A DNA stretch of 64,000 nt from Buttiauxella agrestis ATCC 33320 (GTDB taxonomy: Bacteria > Pseudomonadota > Gammaproteobacteria > Enterobacterales > Enterobacteriaceae): NCBI GenBank assembly GCA_024169445.1, contig JALKFA010000001.1, positions 3,100,001 to 3,164,000 on the forward strand, read 5' to 3'. The notes below the pieces were generated by a model. The model made no database searches and was not told where the DNA came from. It was given only the letters and a program-made list of their open reading frames with translations. Made by a program: the position numbers and the translations under genes. Numbering within the stretch: the stretch's first letter is position 1; the number at the start of each line of letters is the position of its first letter. Below are positions 39,166 to 49,066 of this stretch, one piece after another.

Positions 39166-40047
39166 ATGAATCAGCCTGCACAGAAACCGCCCGCCACGGC
39201 ACTTAGCACCACCGTTGGGGAAGTGATTGTTCTGCCGCCCGTCACCGTTCGCCGCCGTACACCGCAGTGGCGTAAATATTGCGTGAGCTTTTTCCAGCGC
39301 CTGGTGCCCGCCGTTCTGGGACTGGGATTGTTAGTGGTGGCCTGGCAGATTGCCGCGCTGAACAGTAAAGGTTTCCCGACGCCGCTTAGCACGCTGGAAT
39401 CGGCCATCACGCTGTTTTCCGACCCGTTCTATAACGCCGGGCCAAACGACCAGGGGATTGGCTGGAATATTCTTGCCTCGCTCGCGCGCGTCGCCGTTGG
39501 CTTCGGCCTCGCCGCCATTGTCGGTATACCGGCAGGCTTCCTGATTGGTCGCTTTACCTTCTTAGCCCGCATGTTTAACCCGGTTATCTCGCTCTTGCGC
39601 CCGGTCAGCCCGCTGGCCTGGCTGCCGATTGGTCTGCTGCTGTTTCAAAAAGCGGAGCCTGCGTCGAGCTGGACCATTTTCATCTGTTCCATCTGGCCGA
39701 TGGTGATTAACACCGCCGAGGGGGTGAAGCGCATCCCGGACGATTACCTCAACGTGGCGCGTGTGCTGCAGCTCTCCGAATGGACGGTGATGCGGAAAAT
39801 TTTGTTCCCGGCGGTTTTGCCCGCGGTATTAACCGGTGTGCGGTTATCTATCGGCATTGCGTGGCTGGTGATTGTCGCCGCCGAAATGCTGACCGGCGGC
39901 CTGGGCATTGGCTTTTGGATCTGGAACGAGTGGAACAACCTCAACGTCGAAAACATCCTGATCGCAATTGTGATTATCGGTGTCGTCGGGCTGCTGCTCG
40001 AACAGGGTTTGATGTTATTGGCACGTCATTTTAGCTGGGAAAAATAA
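39166..40047 (+). CDS. nasE: NasE, nitrate/nitrite ABC transporter permease
   Basis: 293 residues from ATG 39166, preceded by AAGGGGA. About six membrane spans, and the permease EAA-type loop is in VARVLQLSEWTVMRKILFPA, which contacts NasD. Matches NrtB/NasE. The start at 39088 is inside nasF and lacks a ribosome site. Confidence 0.94.
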   Translation: MNQPAQKPPATALSTTVGEVIVLPPVTVRRRTPQWRKYCVSFFQRLVPAVLGLGLLVVAWQIAALNSKGFPTPLSTLESAITLFSDPFYNAGPNDQGIGWNILASLARVAVGFGLAAIVGIPAGFLIGRFTFLARMFNPVISLLRPVSPLAWLPIGLLLFQKAEPASSWTIFICSIWPMVINTAEGVKRIPDDYLNVARVLQLSEWTVMRKILFPAVLPAVLTGVRLSIGIAWLVIVAAEMLTGGLGIGFWIWNEWNNLNVENILIAIVIIGVVGLLLEQGLMLLARHFSWEK

Positions 40048-40057
40048 GGGGAAACCA

Positions 40058-40846
40058 ATGAAGAAGATCATCCAGGTTCAGAATGTCAGCCAACGTTTTT
40101 CCACCGCAAGTGGCGAATTTTTAGCCCTGAGCAACGTCAGTTTTGATATTGCCGAAGGGGAAACCATCAGCCTGATAGGGCACTCGGGTTGCGGCAAATC
40201 CACGCTGCTAAATCTGATTGCCGGGATCACCTTACCCTCTGACGGCGGCCTGCTTTGCGACAACCGCGAAATCGCCGGGCCGGGGCCGGAGCGCGCCGTA
40301 GTGTTCCAGAACCATTCCCTGCTGCCGTGGATGACCTGCTTTGAAAACGTGGCGCTGGCGGTGGATCAAGTGTTTCGTCACACCATGAGCCGCGCCGAGC
40401 GTCGCGAATGGATAGTTCACAACCTCGAACGCGTGCAAATGGGCCACGCGATAAACAAACGACCCGGTGAAATATCCGGCGGCATGAAACAGCGTGTCGG
40501 CATTGCCCGTGCGTTGGCGATGAAACCGAAAGTGCTGCTGATGGACGAGCCGTTCGGGGCGCTCGATGCTTTGACGCGCGCCCATTTGCAGGATGCGGTA
40601 ATGCACATACAACAAGAGTTGCATACCACCATCGTGCTGATCACTCATGACGTTGATGAAGCCGTTTTGCTCTCAGATCGCGTGCTGATGATGACCAACG
40701 GCCCGGCGGCTACGGTAGGTGAAACATTACAGGTTGATTTACCGCGCCCGCGTAATCGTGTGGAACTGGCGGAGGACAGCCGCTATCACCATCTGCGCCA
40801 GCAAGTGCTGCGCTTCCTCTACGAAAAGCAGCCAAAGGCTGCCTGA
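40058..40846 (+). CDS. nasD: NasD, nitrate/nitrite ABC transporter ATPase
   Basis: 262 residues. Walker A GHSGCGKST, signature ISGGMKQRVGIARAL, Walker B VLLMDEPFGALD, switch His in VLITHDVDEAV. It powers NasFED uptake. Preceded by AAGGGGA; the next gene starts 10 bases after its stop. Confidence 0.95.
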   Translation: MKKIIQVQNVSQRFSTASGEFLALSNVSFDIAEGETISLIGHSGCGKSTLLNLIAGITLPSDGGLLCDNREIAGPGPERAVVFQNHSLLPWMTCFENVALAVDQVFRHTMSRAERREWIVHNLERVQMGHAINKRPGEISGGMKQRVGIARALAMKPKVLLMDEPFGALDALTRAHLQDAVMHIQQELHTTIVLITHDVDEAVLLSDRVLMMTNGPAATVGETLQVDLPRPRNRVELAEDSRYHHLRQQVLRFLYEKQPKAA

Positions 40847-40856
40847 GGGAACGCTC

Positions 40857-43800
40857 ATGATGCGACGTCTGATTGTTATCGGCAACGGCATGGCGGCCAT
40901 CCGCCTGGTCGAACAAATTGTCGCGCAAGCGGCGGGGCAGTTTGCCATCACTGTTTTTGGTGAGGAGCCCGCTCTGAGCTACAACCGCATTTTGCTCTCG
41001 CCGGTGCTGGCGGGGGAGAAAACCGCCGGCACGACACAATTGCACGATGCCGCCTGGTATGTCTCCCACGGTATTGAGCTTTTAACCGGCGAAGCGGTAT
41101 TAGAAGTGAATACTCAGCGCCGTACCGTGCATTCGGACAAACGCATGCTCGAATATGACGAACTGGTTTTTGCCACCGGTTCACGCCCGTTTATCCCGCC
41201 GATTGACGGGCATCAGTTGCCGCATGTACACGGTTTTCGCAACCTGGCGGATGTCGACGCGATCCTGGGCGGCGAGGGAAATGCCGTGGTACTTGGCGGC
41301 GGTTTACTGGGCGTGGAAGCGGCGGCGGCACTTTGCGCGCGCGGTATTCCCGTCACTTTAATTCACCGCCAGCCGTGGCTAATGGACATTCAACTTAACC
41401 CGCAGGCGGGTTTGCTGCTTGAGGAACATCTCGCGCAAAGGGGGATTTCATGCCAGTTAAATTGCGGCATTGAACGCATTTCTGATGCCAGTGTGACGTT
41501 AAGCAACGGCGAGGTATTACCTGCCGGGCGGGTGATTATCGCCACCGGTGTGAAGCCGAATATTACGTTGGCACAAGAGTCCGGAATTGCCTGCCAGCGT
41601 GGCATCACCGTCGATGCGCAACTGCGAAGCTCGATGCCCCATATCAGCGCGCTGGGCGAATGCTGCGAAATTGACGGGCAAACCTGGGGGCTGGTGGCGC
41701 CTTGCTTGCAACAGGCCGATGTTTTAGCCGCCCGTTTATGCGGCAACACAGCGCACGACTTTTGCTATCAGGACTGCGGCACGCGCCTGAAAGTCAGCGG
41801 TATTCCGCTGTTTTCCGCAGGTGAAATCCGCAGGCAGCCAGACACGCGTGTGCTCACCGCTTTTGATCCCCTGACAAAACACTATCGCTGCCTGCATTTG
41901 CGCGGCGGCAAGCTGGTGGGCGCATTGCTGATGGGGGATATCACGCCCGCCAGTGCGCTCACCGACATTTTACTCAGCGCGACCCCCGTTACACCTGGCG
42001 TGCTGTTTGATGAATATCACTCTGATGAGCAGCAGCTGGCTGCTGGAAATGACGACATGACAAAAGCAACCCTGGTAGTCATTGGGCACGGTATGGTCGG
42101 GCACCACTTTCTGGAACAGTGTGTGGCACAGCAACTGCATCACAGTTATCACATCGTGGTGTTCGGCGAGGAGCGCCACCCAGCGTATGACCGCGTGCAT
42201 CTCTCGGAATATTTTGCGGGCCGTAGCGCCGAATCGCTCTCGATGGTGCAGGGCGATTTCTTTAACCAACACGGGATTGAGCTGCGTTGTCAGAGCAAAA
42301 TCGTTGCGATTGACCGCCAACAGCGCGTTGTGCGCGACAGCGAAGGGCGTGAAACCTACTTCGATAAACTGGTGCTGGCGACAGGATCTTATCCGTTTGT
42401 CCCGCCGGTTCCCGGCAACGATTTGCCCGGGTGCTTTGTCTATCGCACGCTCGACGATCTGGATGCTATCGCGCAACGTGCGCGTCACGCCAGACGTGGT
42501 GTTGTGATTGGCGGAGGTTTGCTCGGGCTGGAAGCGGCGAATGCTCTCAAACAGCTTGGACTGGAAACGCATGTGGTGGAGTTCGCCCCAAATCTGATGG
42601 CGGTACAACTCGATAACGCGGGGGCGACGATGCTGCGTGAGAAAATCAGCGATATCGGCGTGCAGGTGCATACCAGCAAATCGACGACGGCCATTACAGA
42701 TACCGATGGTTTGCAGCTTAATTTCGCTGACGGCGAAACGCTGAGTACCGACCTCATTGTCTTTTCCGCCGGGATCCGCCCGCAGGATGCACTGGCTCGC
42801 AGCAGCGAACTCGCCCTTGGCGAACGTGGCGGCATTGTGATCAACGACAGCTGCCAGACCAGCGATAACGCGATTTACGCTATCGGTGAATGTGCGCTGT
42901 GGGAAGGGAAAATCTATGGCCTGGTGGCGCCGGGTTATCAAATGGCGCGCGTCGCGGCGGCAGCGCTTGCCGGGCAAGAGTCCGTATTCCGGGGGGCGGA
43001 TATGAGCACCAAACTCAAATTGCTCGGCATTGAAGTGGCATCGTTTGGCGATGCACTCGGGCGCACACCCGGCAGCCAAAGCTACCAGTGGACTAACGGC
43101 CCGCAGCAGATCTACAAAAAGATTGTGGTGTCTGCCGACAACAAAACCCTGCTCGGCGGCGTGCTGGTGGGTGACAGCCAGGAATACGCAACGTTGCTGC
43201 AAATGATGCTCAACGGCATGGCGCTCCCCGCACAGCCCGAAAGCCTGATTCTGCCTGTATCCGCAGGTGGCGTGCCAAAAGGTCTGGGGGTTGCGGCATT
43301 ACCGGAAACCGCACAGATTTGCTCCTGCCATAACGTCAGCAAAGCCGATATTTGTGCCGCGGTGAGCAACGGAGCGGGCGACATGGGGGCCATTAAAACC
43401 TGCACCAAAGCAGCAACGGGCTGCGGCGGTTGTTCAGCCCTGGTGAAACAGGTGATGGAATACCAGTTGCAAGAGCAGGGTGTTGAAGTGAAAAAGGATA
43501 TTTGCGAACACTTCCGGTACTCACGCCAGGAAATCTACCATCTGGTGCGCGTTAACCATATCCACAGTTTTGAACAGCTGATTAGCCGCTACGGTCATGG
43601 GCACGGTTGCGAAATTTGCAAACCGCTTGCTGCGTCGGTGCTGGCATCGTGCTGGAATGAGTACTTATTAAAACCAGCGCATCTTCCGCTCCAGGACACC
43701 AACGACCGCTATTTCGCTAACATCCAGAAAGACGGTACTTACTCCATTGTACCGCGTGTGCCTGCCGGGGAAATCACGCCGGATGGGCTTATTGCCATAG

Positions 43801-44924
43801 GCCAGGTGGCAAAACGCTATCAGCTGTACAGCAAAATTACCGGCGGTCAGCGTATCGATTTGTTTGGTGCACGCCTCGAAGAACTGCCCGCCATCTGGGA
43901 AGAGCTGGTGGCGGCTGGGTTTGAAACCGGGCACGCCTACGGTAAATCATTGCGCACGGTGAAATCTTGCGTTGGTTCAACCTGGTGCCGCTACGGCGTG
44001 CAGGATTCTACCGGCCTGGCGATTGAGCTTGAGAACCGCTACAAAGGTTTGCGCTCTCCGCACAAAATCAAAATGGCTGTTTCGGGCTGCACCAGAGAAT
44101 GTGCCGAAGCGCAAAGCAAAGACATCGGCGTGATTGCCACCGACAAAGGCTGGAACCTCTACGTGTGCGGCAACGGCGGCATGAAGCCGCGGCACGCCGA
44201 TCTGTTCGCCAGCGATCTTGACCGTGAAACACTGATCCGCACCATCGACTGTTTGCTGATGTTTTACATCCGCACCGCAGACCGTTTGCAGCGCACCAGT
44301 ACCTGGATGGATAACCTTGAAGGCGGCATTGAATATCTGCGCGACGTCATACTCAACGACAGTCTTGGCCTTGCCGATGAGCTGGAAAAAGAGATGGCGG
44401 GCGTGGTGGAGACTTACCAGTGCGAATGGCAGACCACGCTTAACAGCCCGGACCACCTGGCGTTGTTCCGCTCTTATGTCAACAGCGAACAACCCGACGA
44501 AGCGGTGCAACGCCAGACTCTGCGCGGGCAGCTACAGCCGGTCAGCGAAGTTGTCCATCTGCCCGCCACGACGCCAGCCAAACCATGGCAGGCGGTGTGC
44601 GATATCAGTGCAATCCCGGCGCAGGCAGGTATTGGCGCACGTTTGGGCGAGTTGCAAATCGCGCTGTTCCGTATTGGTGATGCCATTTACGCGCTGGATA
44701 ACCTGGAGCCTGGCAGCGATGCGAACGTGCTTTCTCGCGGGATTGTTGGTGACGCTTCCGGCGAGCCGATTGTGATTTCGCCGCTCTACAAACATCGTAT
44801 TCGCCTGCGCGATGGGCGTATGCAGGACGGTGAGCAGGCGGTTCGTGCCTGGCCGGTCAAAGTAGAACATGGCACCGTGTGGGTCGGGAGTCAGGCGCTA
44901 ATTTTGCGTGCGGAGGCATCATGA
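40857..44924 (+). CDS. nasB: NasC-NasB in-frame fusion: nitrate-reductase electron-transfer domain joined to siroheme nitrite reductase
   Basis: 1355 residues in one frame. Residues 1-400 match NasC, an FAD-dependent NADH oxidoreductase (RRLIVIGNGMAAIRLVEQI; second nucleotide site VVLGGGLLGVEAA). Met401 begins a second protein that matches NasB (TKATLVVIGHGMVGHHFLE). NasB has an FAD/NADH module, a BFD-type [2Fe-2S] site (C822, C824, C856, C859), and a siroheme/[4Fe-4S] domain with CVGSTWC (1038, 1044) and CTREC (1078, 1082). A NirD-like end domain (about 1240-1355) lacks the Rieske Cys-His ligands, as E. coli NirD does. No stop separates the halves. In Klebsiella oxytoca they are described as separate genes. 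AGGGA precedes ATG 40857. NasB makes ammonium from nitrite; NasC passes electrons to NasA. Confidence 0.9.
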   Translation: MMRRLIVIGNGMAAIRLVEQIVAQAAGQFAITVFGEEPALSYNRILLSPVLAGEKTAGTTQLHDAAWYVSHGIELLTGEAVLEVNTQRRTVHSDKRMLEYDELVFATGSRPFIPPIDGHQLPHVHGFRNLADVDAILGGEGNAVVLGGGLLGVEAAAALCARGIPVTLIHRQPWLMDIQLNPQAGLLLEEHLAQRGISCQLNCGIERISDASVTLSNGEVLPAGRVIIATGVKPNITLAQESGIACQRGITVDAQLRSSMPHISALGECCEIDGQTWGLVAPCLQQADVLAARLCGNTAHDFCYQDCGTRLKVSGIPLFSAGEIRRQPDTRVLTAFDPLTKHYRCLHLRGGKLVGALLMGDITPASALTDILLSATPVTPGVLFDEYHSDEQQLAAGNDDMTKATLVVIGHGMVGHHFLEQCVAQQLHHSYHIVVFGEERHPAYDRVHLSEYFAGRSAESLSMVQGDFFNQHGIELRCQSKIVAIDRQQRVVRDSEGRETYFDKLVLATGSYPFVPPVPGNDLPGCFVYRTLDDLDAIAQRARHARRGVVIGGGLLGLEAANALKQLGLETHVVEFAPNLMAVQLDNAGATMLREKISDIGVQVHTSKSTTAITDTDGLQLNFADGETLSTDLIVFSAGIRPQDALARSSELALGERGGIVINDSCQTSDNAIYAIGECALWEGKIYGLVAPGYQMARVAAAALAGQESVFRGADMSTKLKLLGIEVASFGDALGRTPGSQSYQWTNGPQQIYKKIVVSADNKTLLGGVLVGDSQEYATLLQMMLNGMALPAQPESLILPVSAGGVPKGLGVAALPETAQICSCHNVSKADICAAVSNGAGDMGAIKTCTKAATGCGGCSALVKQVMEYQLQEQGVEVKKDICEHFRYSRQEIYHLVRVNHIHSFEQLISRYGHGHGCEICKPLAASVLASCWNEYLLKPAHLPLQDTNDRYFANIQKDGTYSIVPRVPAGEITPDGLIAIGQVAKRYQLYSKITGGQRIDLFGARLEELPAIWEELVAAGFETGHAYGKSLRTVKSCVGSTWCRYGVQDSTGLAIELENRYKGLRSPHKIKMAVSGCTRECAEAQSKDIGVIATDKGWNLYVCGNGGMKPRHADLFASDLDRETLIRTIDCLLMFYIRTADRLQRTSTWMDNLEGGIEYLRDVILNDSLGLADELEKEMAGVVETYQCEWQTTLNSPDHLALFRSYVNSEQPDEAVQRQTLRGQLQPVSEVVHLPATTPAKPWQAVCDISAIPAQAGIGARLGELQIALFRIGDAIYALDNLEPGSDANVLSRGIVGDASGEPIVISPLYKHRIRLRDGRMQDGEQAVRAWPVKVEHGTVWVGSQALILRAEAS

Positions 44925-47500
44925 ATAGCGTGGTGCGCACCACTTGCCCTTATTGCGGAGTCGGATGTGGCGTTGAAGCCCGGCCAGCAGAAAATGGCGG
45001 CTACGAGATAACCGGTGATAAACATCACCCGGCAAATTTTGGGCGGCTGTGCGTTAAAGGCGCCGCGCTCGGAGAAACGCTTGGCCTTGACGGGCGTTTG
45101 CTTTACCCGGAAGTCGGCGGCGAACGCGTGAGCTGGGACGCGGCGCTGGATGAAACCGCCAACCGATTGCAGGCCATTATTAATGAGTTTGGCCCAAAAG
45201 CGGTCGCGTTCTACGCTTCCGGCCAGTTGCTGACCGAAGATTATTACGCCGCCAATAAACTGATGAAGGGGTTTATCGGTGCGGGCAATATCGACACCAA
45301 TTCACGGCTGTGCATGTCGTCAGCGGTGGTGGGGTATAAACGCGCCTTTGGCGCAGATTTTGTGCCGTGTAGCTATGAGGATCTTGAGCAAACCGATTTG
45401 GTTATTCTGGTCGGATCCAATGCGGCCTGGGCGCATCCGGTGCTGTATCAACGCCTGGCTCAGGTTAAAAAACTGCGTCCGCAGATGAAAGTGGTGGTTA
45501 TCGACCCACGCCGTACCGCCACCTGCGACATTGCCGATTTACACCTGGCGCTGCGCCCCGGAAGTGATGCCGCCTTGTTTGTCGGGCTGCTGAATATTTT
45601 GCAGCCGTCTTTGGCTATTAATTCTTTTGATGGCCAAAACGCAGCGCTTGAAATCGCTGCCGAGTGGAGCCTGGAGAAATGTGCCGATTTTTGTCAGCTC
45701 GAAAGCGCTGCGGTGCAGACATTCTGGCAATGGTTTACGCAGGCCAATCGGGCGATGACGCTTTACACCATGGGCATCAATCAATCGTCGAGCGGCAGTG
45801 ACAAATGCAACGCTATCATTAACGTTCACCTTGCGAGCGGAAAAATTGGGCGCGGAGGTTGCGGTCCGTTTTCGCTGACCGGGCAGCCAAATGCGATGGG
45901 CGGGCGAGAAGTGGGCGGTCTGGCGAATCAGCTGGCCTGCCATATGAATTTCGAGCCTGCGGATATTGCCCGTCTGGGGCGCTTTTGGGGCAGCGAACGC
46001 ATTGCCGAAACGCCAGGATTGATGGCGGTTGAACTGTTCGAGGCGATAGGGCGCGGTGAAGTGAAGGCCGTGTGGATTATGGGGACCAACCCGGTGGTAT
46101 CGCTGCCGGATAACTCCCGTGTGGCGCAGGCGCTGGCGCGGTGCCCGTTGGTGATTGTCTCAGATGTGGTGTGCGAAACAGATACTTCGCGCTTCGCCAG
46201 CGTTAAATTTCCGGCTCTGGCGTGGGGGGAGAAAAACGGCACCGTCACTAACTCTGAACGGCGAATTTCGCGCCAGCGCGCGTTTCTACCGGCGCCGGGT
46301 GAGGCTCGCGCCGACTGGTGGATGGTGGCGCAAATAGCCCGGCGCCTGGGTTATCGCGAGGCCTTTGACTGGCAGCATCCGCAGCAAATTTTCAGCGAAC
46401 ACGCAGCGCTTTCAGGTTATGAAAATAATGGCACTCGTGCATTTGATATCAGCAACCTGGCGTACATGACGAGTGAACAATACGACGCGCTGGAACCTGT
46501 GCGCTGGCCGGTTTCAGGAGATGCACATTCATCATTTAAAAGCTGGCGCGAGAATGGAAAGTTTCAACTGCTGCCGGTGGAACCGGTTTTACCGCAGGCA
46601 AAAGTCGACCATTATTATCCGTTGATTCTGAACAGCGGACGCATTCGCGATCAATGGCATACCATGACGCGTACCGGGAGCGTGCCGCGCCTGATGCAGC
46701 ACATCACTATGCCGATTATGGAAATTCACCCGAGGGATGCGAAACGTTACGGTGTCACCCATGAAGGGTTGGTCAGAGTGGCCTCGCGTTCCGGTGGCAT
46801 GGTGGCGAAGGTGCGGGTGAGCGAAAGCCAGTTACCGGGGAACGTCTTTGTGCCGATGCACTGGAATCAGCAATTTGCGCGAAAAGGGCAGATTAACAGC
46901 CTGGTGGCAAGCGTATGTGACCCGCATTCCGGGCAGCCTGAAAGTAAGCAAACCGCAGTACGTATTCAGCGCTGGCAGCCCGCATGGTGCGGAGAGATTT
47001 TTGCCAGGGTCGCTATCGCCTTCGGCGAGGCGTTTCACTGGTGGAAGCAAGCAACACCCGGTGTTCACCATTTCCTGTGTGCGGCAGACAGCGACGCTAA
47101 AGCGTGGATTGAAACGCTTGCCGCAGGGCGTGGCTGGCAGTTGCAAACCGCCTGCGGAGACGGTCAGTTTCACCATGTGCTCGCCTGGTATCACGGGGAG
47201 TTACAGCTGGCTTTTTATAGCGCAAATGGCTGGCAAGACATCAGTGCGGCAGCGGTGCTCAGCGCTTTTGAACAGGCCCCGACAACGGCATCGGAACGCC
47301 ATCGCCTGCTGGCCGGAAAGGCACCCGACACACAACCTGATACGGGGGCCACGGTGTGTAGCTGCTTTGGCGTGGGAGAGAAAACGATCCTTGCTGCCAT
47401 CGCCGGGGGATGCCGGTCGGTCGCCCAGTTGGGTGAAAAACTGCGCTGCGGCACAAACTGCGGATCCTGTATTCCTGAACTCAAAGCGTTGTTGAAGTAA
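44921..47500 (+). CDS. nasA: NasA, assimilatory nitrate reductase catalytic subunit
   Basis: 859 residues from ATG 44921, which overlaps the previous stop by 4 bases. The N-terminal [4Fe-4S] motif is CPYCGVGCGV with the final ligand in LCVKG. The core is a molybdopterin oxidoreductase (RLCMSSAVVGYKR, MGINQSSSGSDKCNAIINVH, GGCGPFSLTGQPNAMGGREVG), with the Mo-bis-MGD-binding C-terminal barrel. The last 65 residues are a BFD-like [2Fe-2S] domain (CSCFGVGEKTI ... CGTNCGSC). Cytoplasmic; reduces nitrate to nitrite with electrons from NasC. Confidence 0.95.
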   Translation: MNSVVRTTCPYCGVGCGVEARPAENGGYEITGDKHHPANFGRLCVKGAALGETLGLDGRLLYPEVGGERVSWDAALDETANRLQAIINEFGPKAVAFYASGQLLTEDYYAANKLMKGFIGAGNIDTNSRLCMSSAVVGYKRAFGADFVPCSYEDLEQTDLVILVGSNAAWAHPVLYQRLAQVKKLRPQMKVVVIDPRRTATCDIADLHLALRPGSDAALFVGLLNILQPSLAINSFDGQNAALEIAAEWSLEKCADFCQLESAAVQTFWQWFTQANRAMTLYTMGINQSSSGSDKCNAIINVHLASGKIGRGGCGPFSLTGQPNAMGGREVGGLANQLACHMNFEPADIARLGRFWGSERIAETPGLMAVELFEAIGRGEVKAVWIMGTNPVVSLPDNSRVAQALARCPLVIVSDVVCETDTSRFASVKFPALAWGEKNGTVTNSERRISRQRAFLPAPGEARADWWMVAQIARRLGYREAFDWQHPQQIFSEHAALSGYENNGTRAFDISNLAYMTSEQYDALEPVRWPVSGDAHSSFKSWRENGKFQLLPVEPVLPQAKVDHYYPLILNSGRIRDQWHTMTRTGSVPRLMQHITMPIMEIHPRDAKRYGVTHEGLVRVASRSGGMVAKVRVSESQLPGNVFVPMHWNQQFARKGQINSLVASVCDPHSGQPESKQTAVRIQRWQPAWCGEIFARVAIAFGEAFHWWKQATPGVHHFLCAADSDAKAWIETLAAGRGWQLQTACGDGQFHHVLAWYHGELQLAFYSANGWQDISAAAVLSAFEQAPTTASERHRLLAGKAPDTQPDTGATVCSCFGVGEKTILAAIAGGCRSVAQLGEKLRCGTNCGSCIPELKALLK

Positions 47501-47566
47501 AACCGGAGTAATCTGGGTTTACGAGTTTGGGAATGAATTGCGGTGGGGTGATGTTATAATTTCCAG

Positions 47567-48967
47567 ATGTTTAGAAAAGCAGTTCCATTTTTCACCTTGT
47601 CGTACGCACTCCTCAGCGCAGGAGGGGCTGCCAGTACCCGGCAGACCTTTATCGAGAAAGCTGAAAACCCTTTTGACCAATCAACCGAACAGTTGCCCGA
47701 CCTGGGAATAGCCCCGGAATCGGACGCGGCTGCACGCGAAATTGCCGCCATGGCAAAAAAATTCGGTGAAGCCAGCATGGTTGATGATGGGCTGGATGCG
47801 GGAGATCAGGCGCGTATGCTGGCTTTTACTCGCCTGCGGGATGTGCTCACCGACAAAGTCACCAGTGAAGCGGAATCGCTGTTATCTCCCTGGGGTAAAG
47901 CCAGCGTCAATTTGCTGGTGGATGAGCACGGCAACTGGAACGGCAGCAGCGCCTCGTTGTTTACGCCCTGGCAGGACAACAACCGTTATCTCACCTGGAG
48001 CCAGGTGGGTTTCACCCAGCATGACGACGGGTCGATAGGGAATATCGGTGCCGGGCAGCGTTGGGTGGCGGGCGACTGGCTGCTGGGATATAACGCTTTT
48101 TATGATAATCAACTTGCCAATAATTTGCAGCGAGCCGGATTTGGCACCGAAGCGTGGGGTGAGTATTTACGTCTGTCTGCTAACTACTATCAGCCATTAT
48201 CCAGTTGGCAGGAAGGAAATAGCGAAACCCTGGAGCAGCGTCTGGCGCGAGGGTATGACATTACCGCGCAGGCGTGGCTGCCATTTTATCGCCATATCAA
48301 TACCAGCCTCAGCTTTGAGAAATACTACGGTGATAGCGTTGACCTGTTTGATAGCGGCACGGGTTATCGCAACCCGGTGGCGGTGACTATGGGATTGAGT
48401 TACACGCCGATTCCGCTGCTGACGCTCACCGCGCAGCATAAGCAGGGTGAAAGCGGCGTGTCGCAGGATAATCTGGGCCTGAAGCTGAATTACCGCTTTG
48501 GCGTGCCGGTGGCAAAACAGTTATCCGCCGCTGAAGTCGCGACCACCAGTTCATTACGCGGTAGCCGCTACGACAACGTGGAACGTGATTCATTGCCGGT
48601 GATGGAGTACCGCCAGCGCAAAACGTTATCGGTATTTTTGGCAACGCCGCCATGGGAGTTGCACGCGGGCGAAACGGTGGCACTTAAGCTGCAAATCCGC
48701 GCCAGCCACGATATTCGCAGTATTACCTGGCAGGGCGACACTCAGGCATTGAGTCTGACGCCGCCTGCGAATAACCGCGACACTAACGGCTGGAGCATGA
48801 TCATGCCAATGTGGAACGATAACGGGTCGAATGAATATCGTCTTTCGGTGGTGATTGAAGATGATAAGGGCCAGAAAGTGACGTCTAACTGGATTACGCT
48901 GAAACTGGCGGAGCCGCTGGTCATCAGCCCGGCGGCAGATCCGCGTTACGAGTTGCTTGCGGAATAA
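47567..48967 (+). CDS. ychO: YchO, inverse-autotransporter (invasin/intimin-like) protein
   Basis: 466 residues, as E. coli (464). A signal peptide is about 1-22. The intimin-type beta-barrel region contains WLSP-like LLSPWGKASVNL, LTWSQVGFTQHDDG, GAGQRWVAGDWLLGYNAFYD and RAGFGTEAWGEYLRLSANYY, followed by a C-terminal immunoglobulin-like domain (about 350-460) rather than long repeats. It probably displays a short passenger on the cell surface. It lies beside narL as in E. coli. TATAAT ends only 6 bases before the ATG. Confidence 0.93.
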   Translation: MFRKAVPFFTLSYALLSAGGAASTRQTFIEKAENPFDQSTEQLPDLGIAPESDAAAREIAAMAKKFGEASMVDDGLDAGDQARMLAFTRLRDVLTDKVTSEAESLLSPWGKASVNLLVDEHGNWNGSSASLFTPWQDNNRYLTWSQVGFTQHDDGSIGNIGAGQRWVAGDWLLGYNAFYDNQLANNLQRAGFGTEAWGEYLRLSANYYQPLSSWQEGNSETLEQRLARGYDITAQAWLPFYRHINTSLSFEKYYGDSVDLFDSGTGYRNPVAVTMGLSYTPIPLLTLTAQHKQGESGVSQDNLGLKLNYRFGVPVAKQLSAAEVATTSSLRGSRYDNVERDSLPVMEYRQRKTLSVFLATPPWELHAGETVALKLQIRASHDIRSITWQGDTQALSLTPPANNRDTNGWSMIMPMWNDNGSNEYRLSVVIEDDKGQKVTSNWITLKLAEPLVISPAADPRYELLAE

Positions 48968-48975
48968 CCTGTAAT

Positions 48976-49049
48976 GTCGGATGACGCTTCGCTTATCCGA
49001 CCTACCGGGGTCGTTGTAGGGTGGATAAGCGCTTGTGCGTCATCCACCA
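48976..49049. repeat. REP/BIME pair between ychO and narL
   Basis: GTCGGATGACGCTTCGCTTA begins one unit (48976-49005); the inverted unit (49015-49049) contains GTGGATAAGCGCTTGTGCGT. Confidence 0.85.
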
Positions 49050-49066
49050 CTTTCACCGTTCTAACC

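Noticed and set aside
41970-43202. 410-codon minus-strand frame opposite nasC-nasB
   Set aside because: It mirrors the GC-rich codon pattern of the real gene and has a low-complexity look with no start signal.
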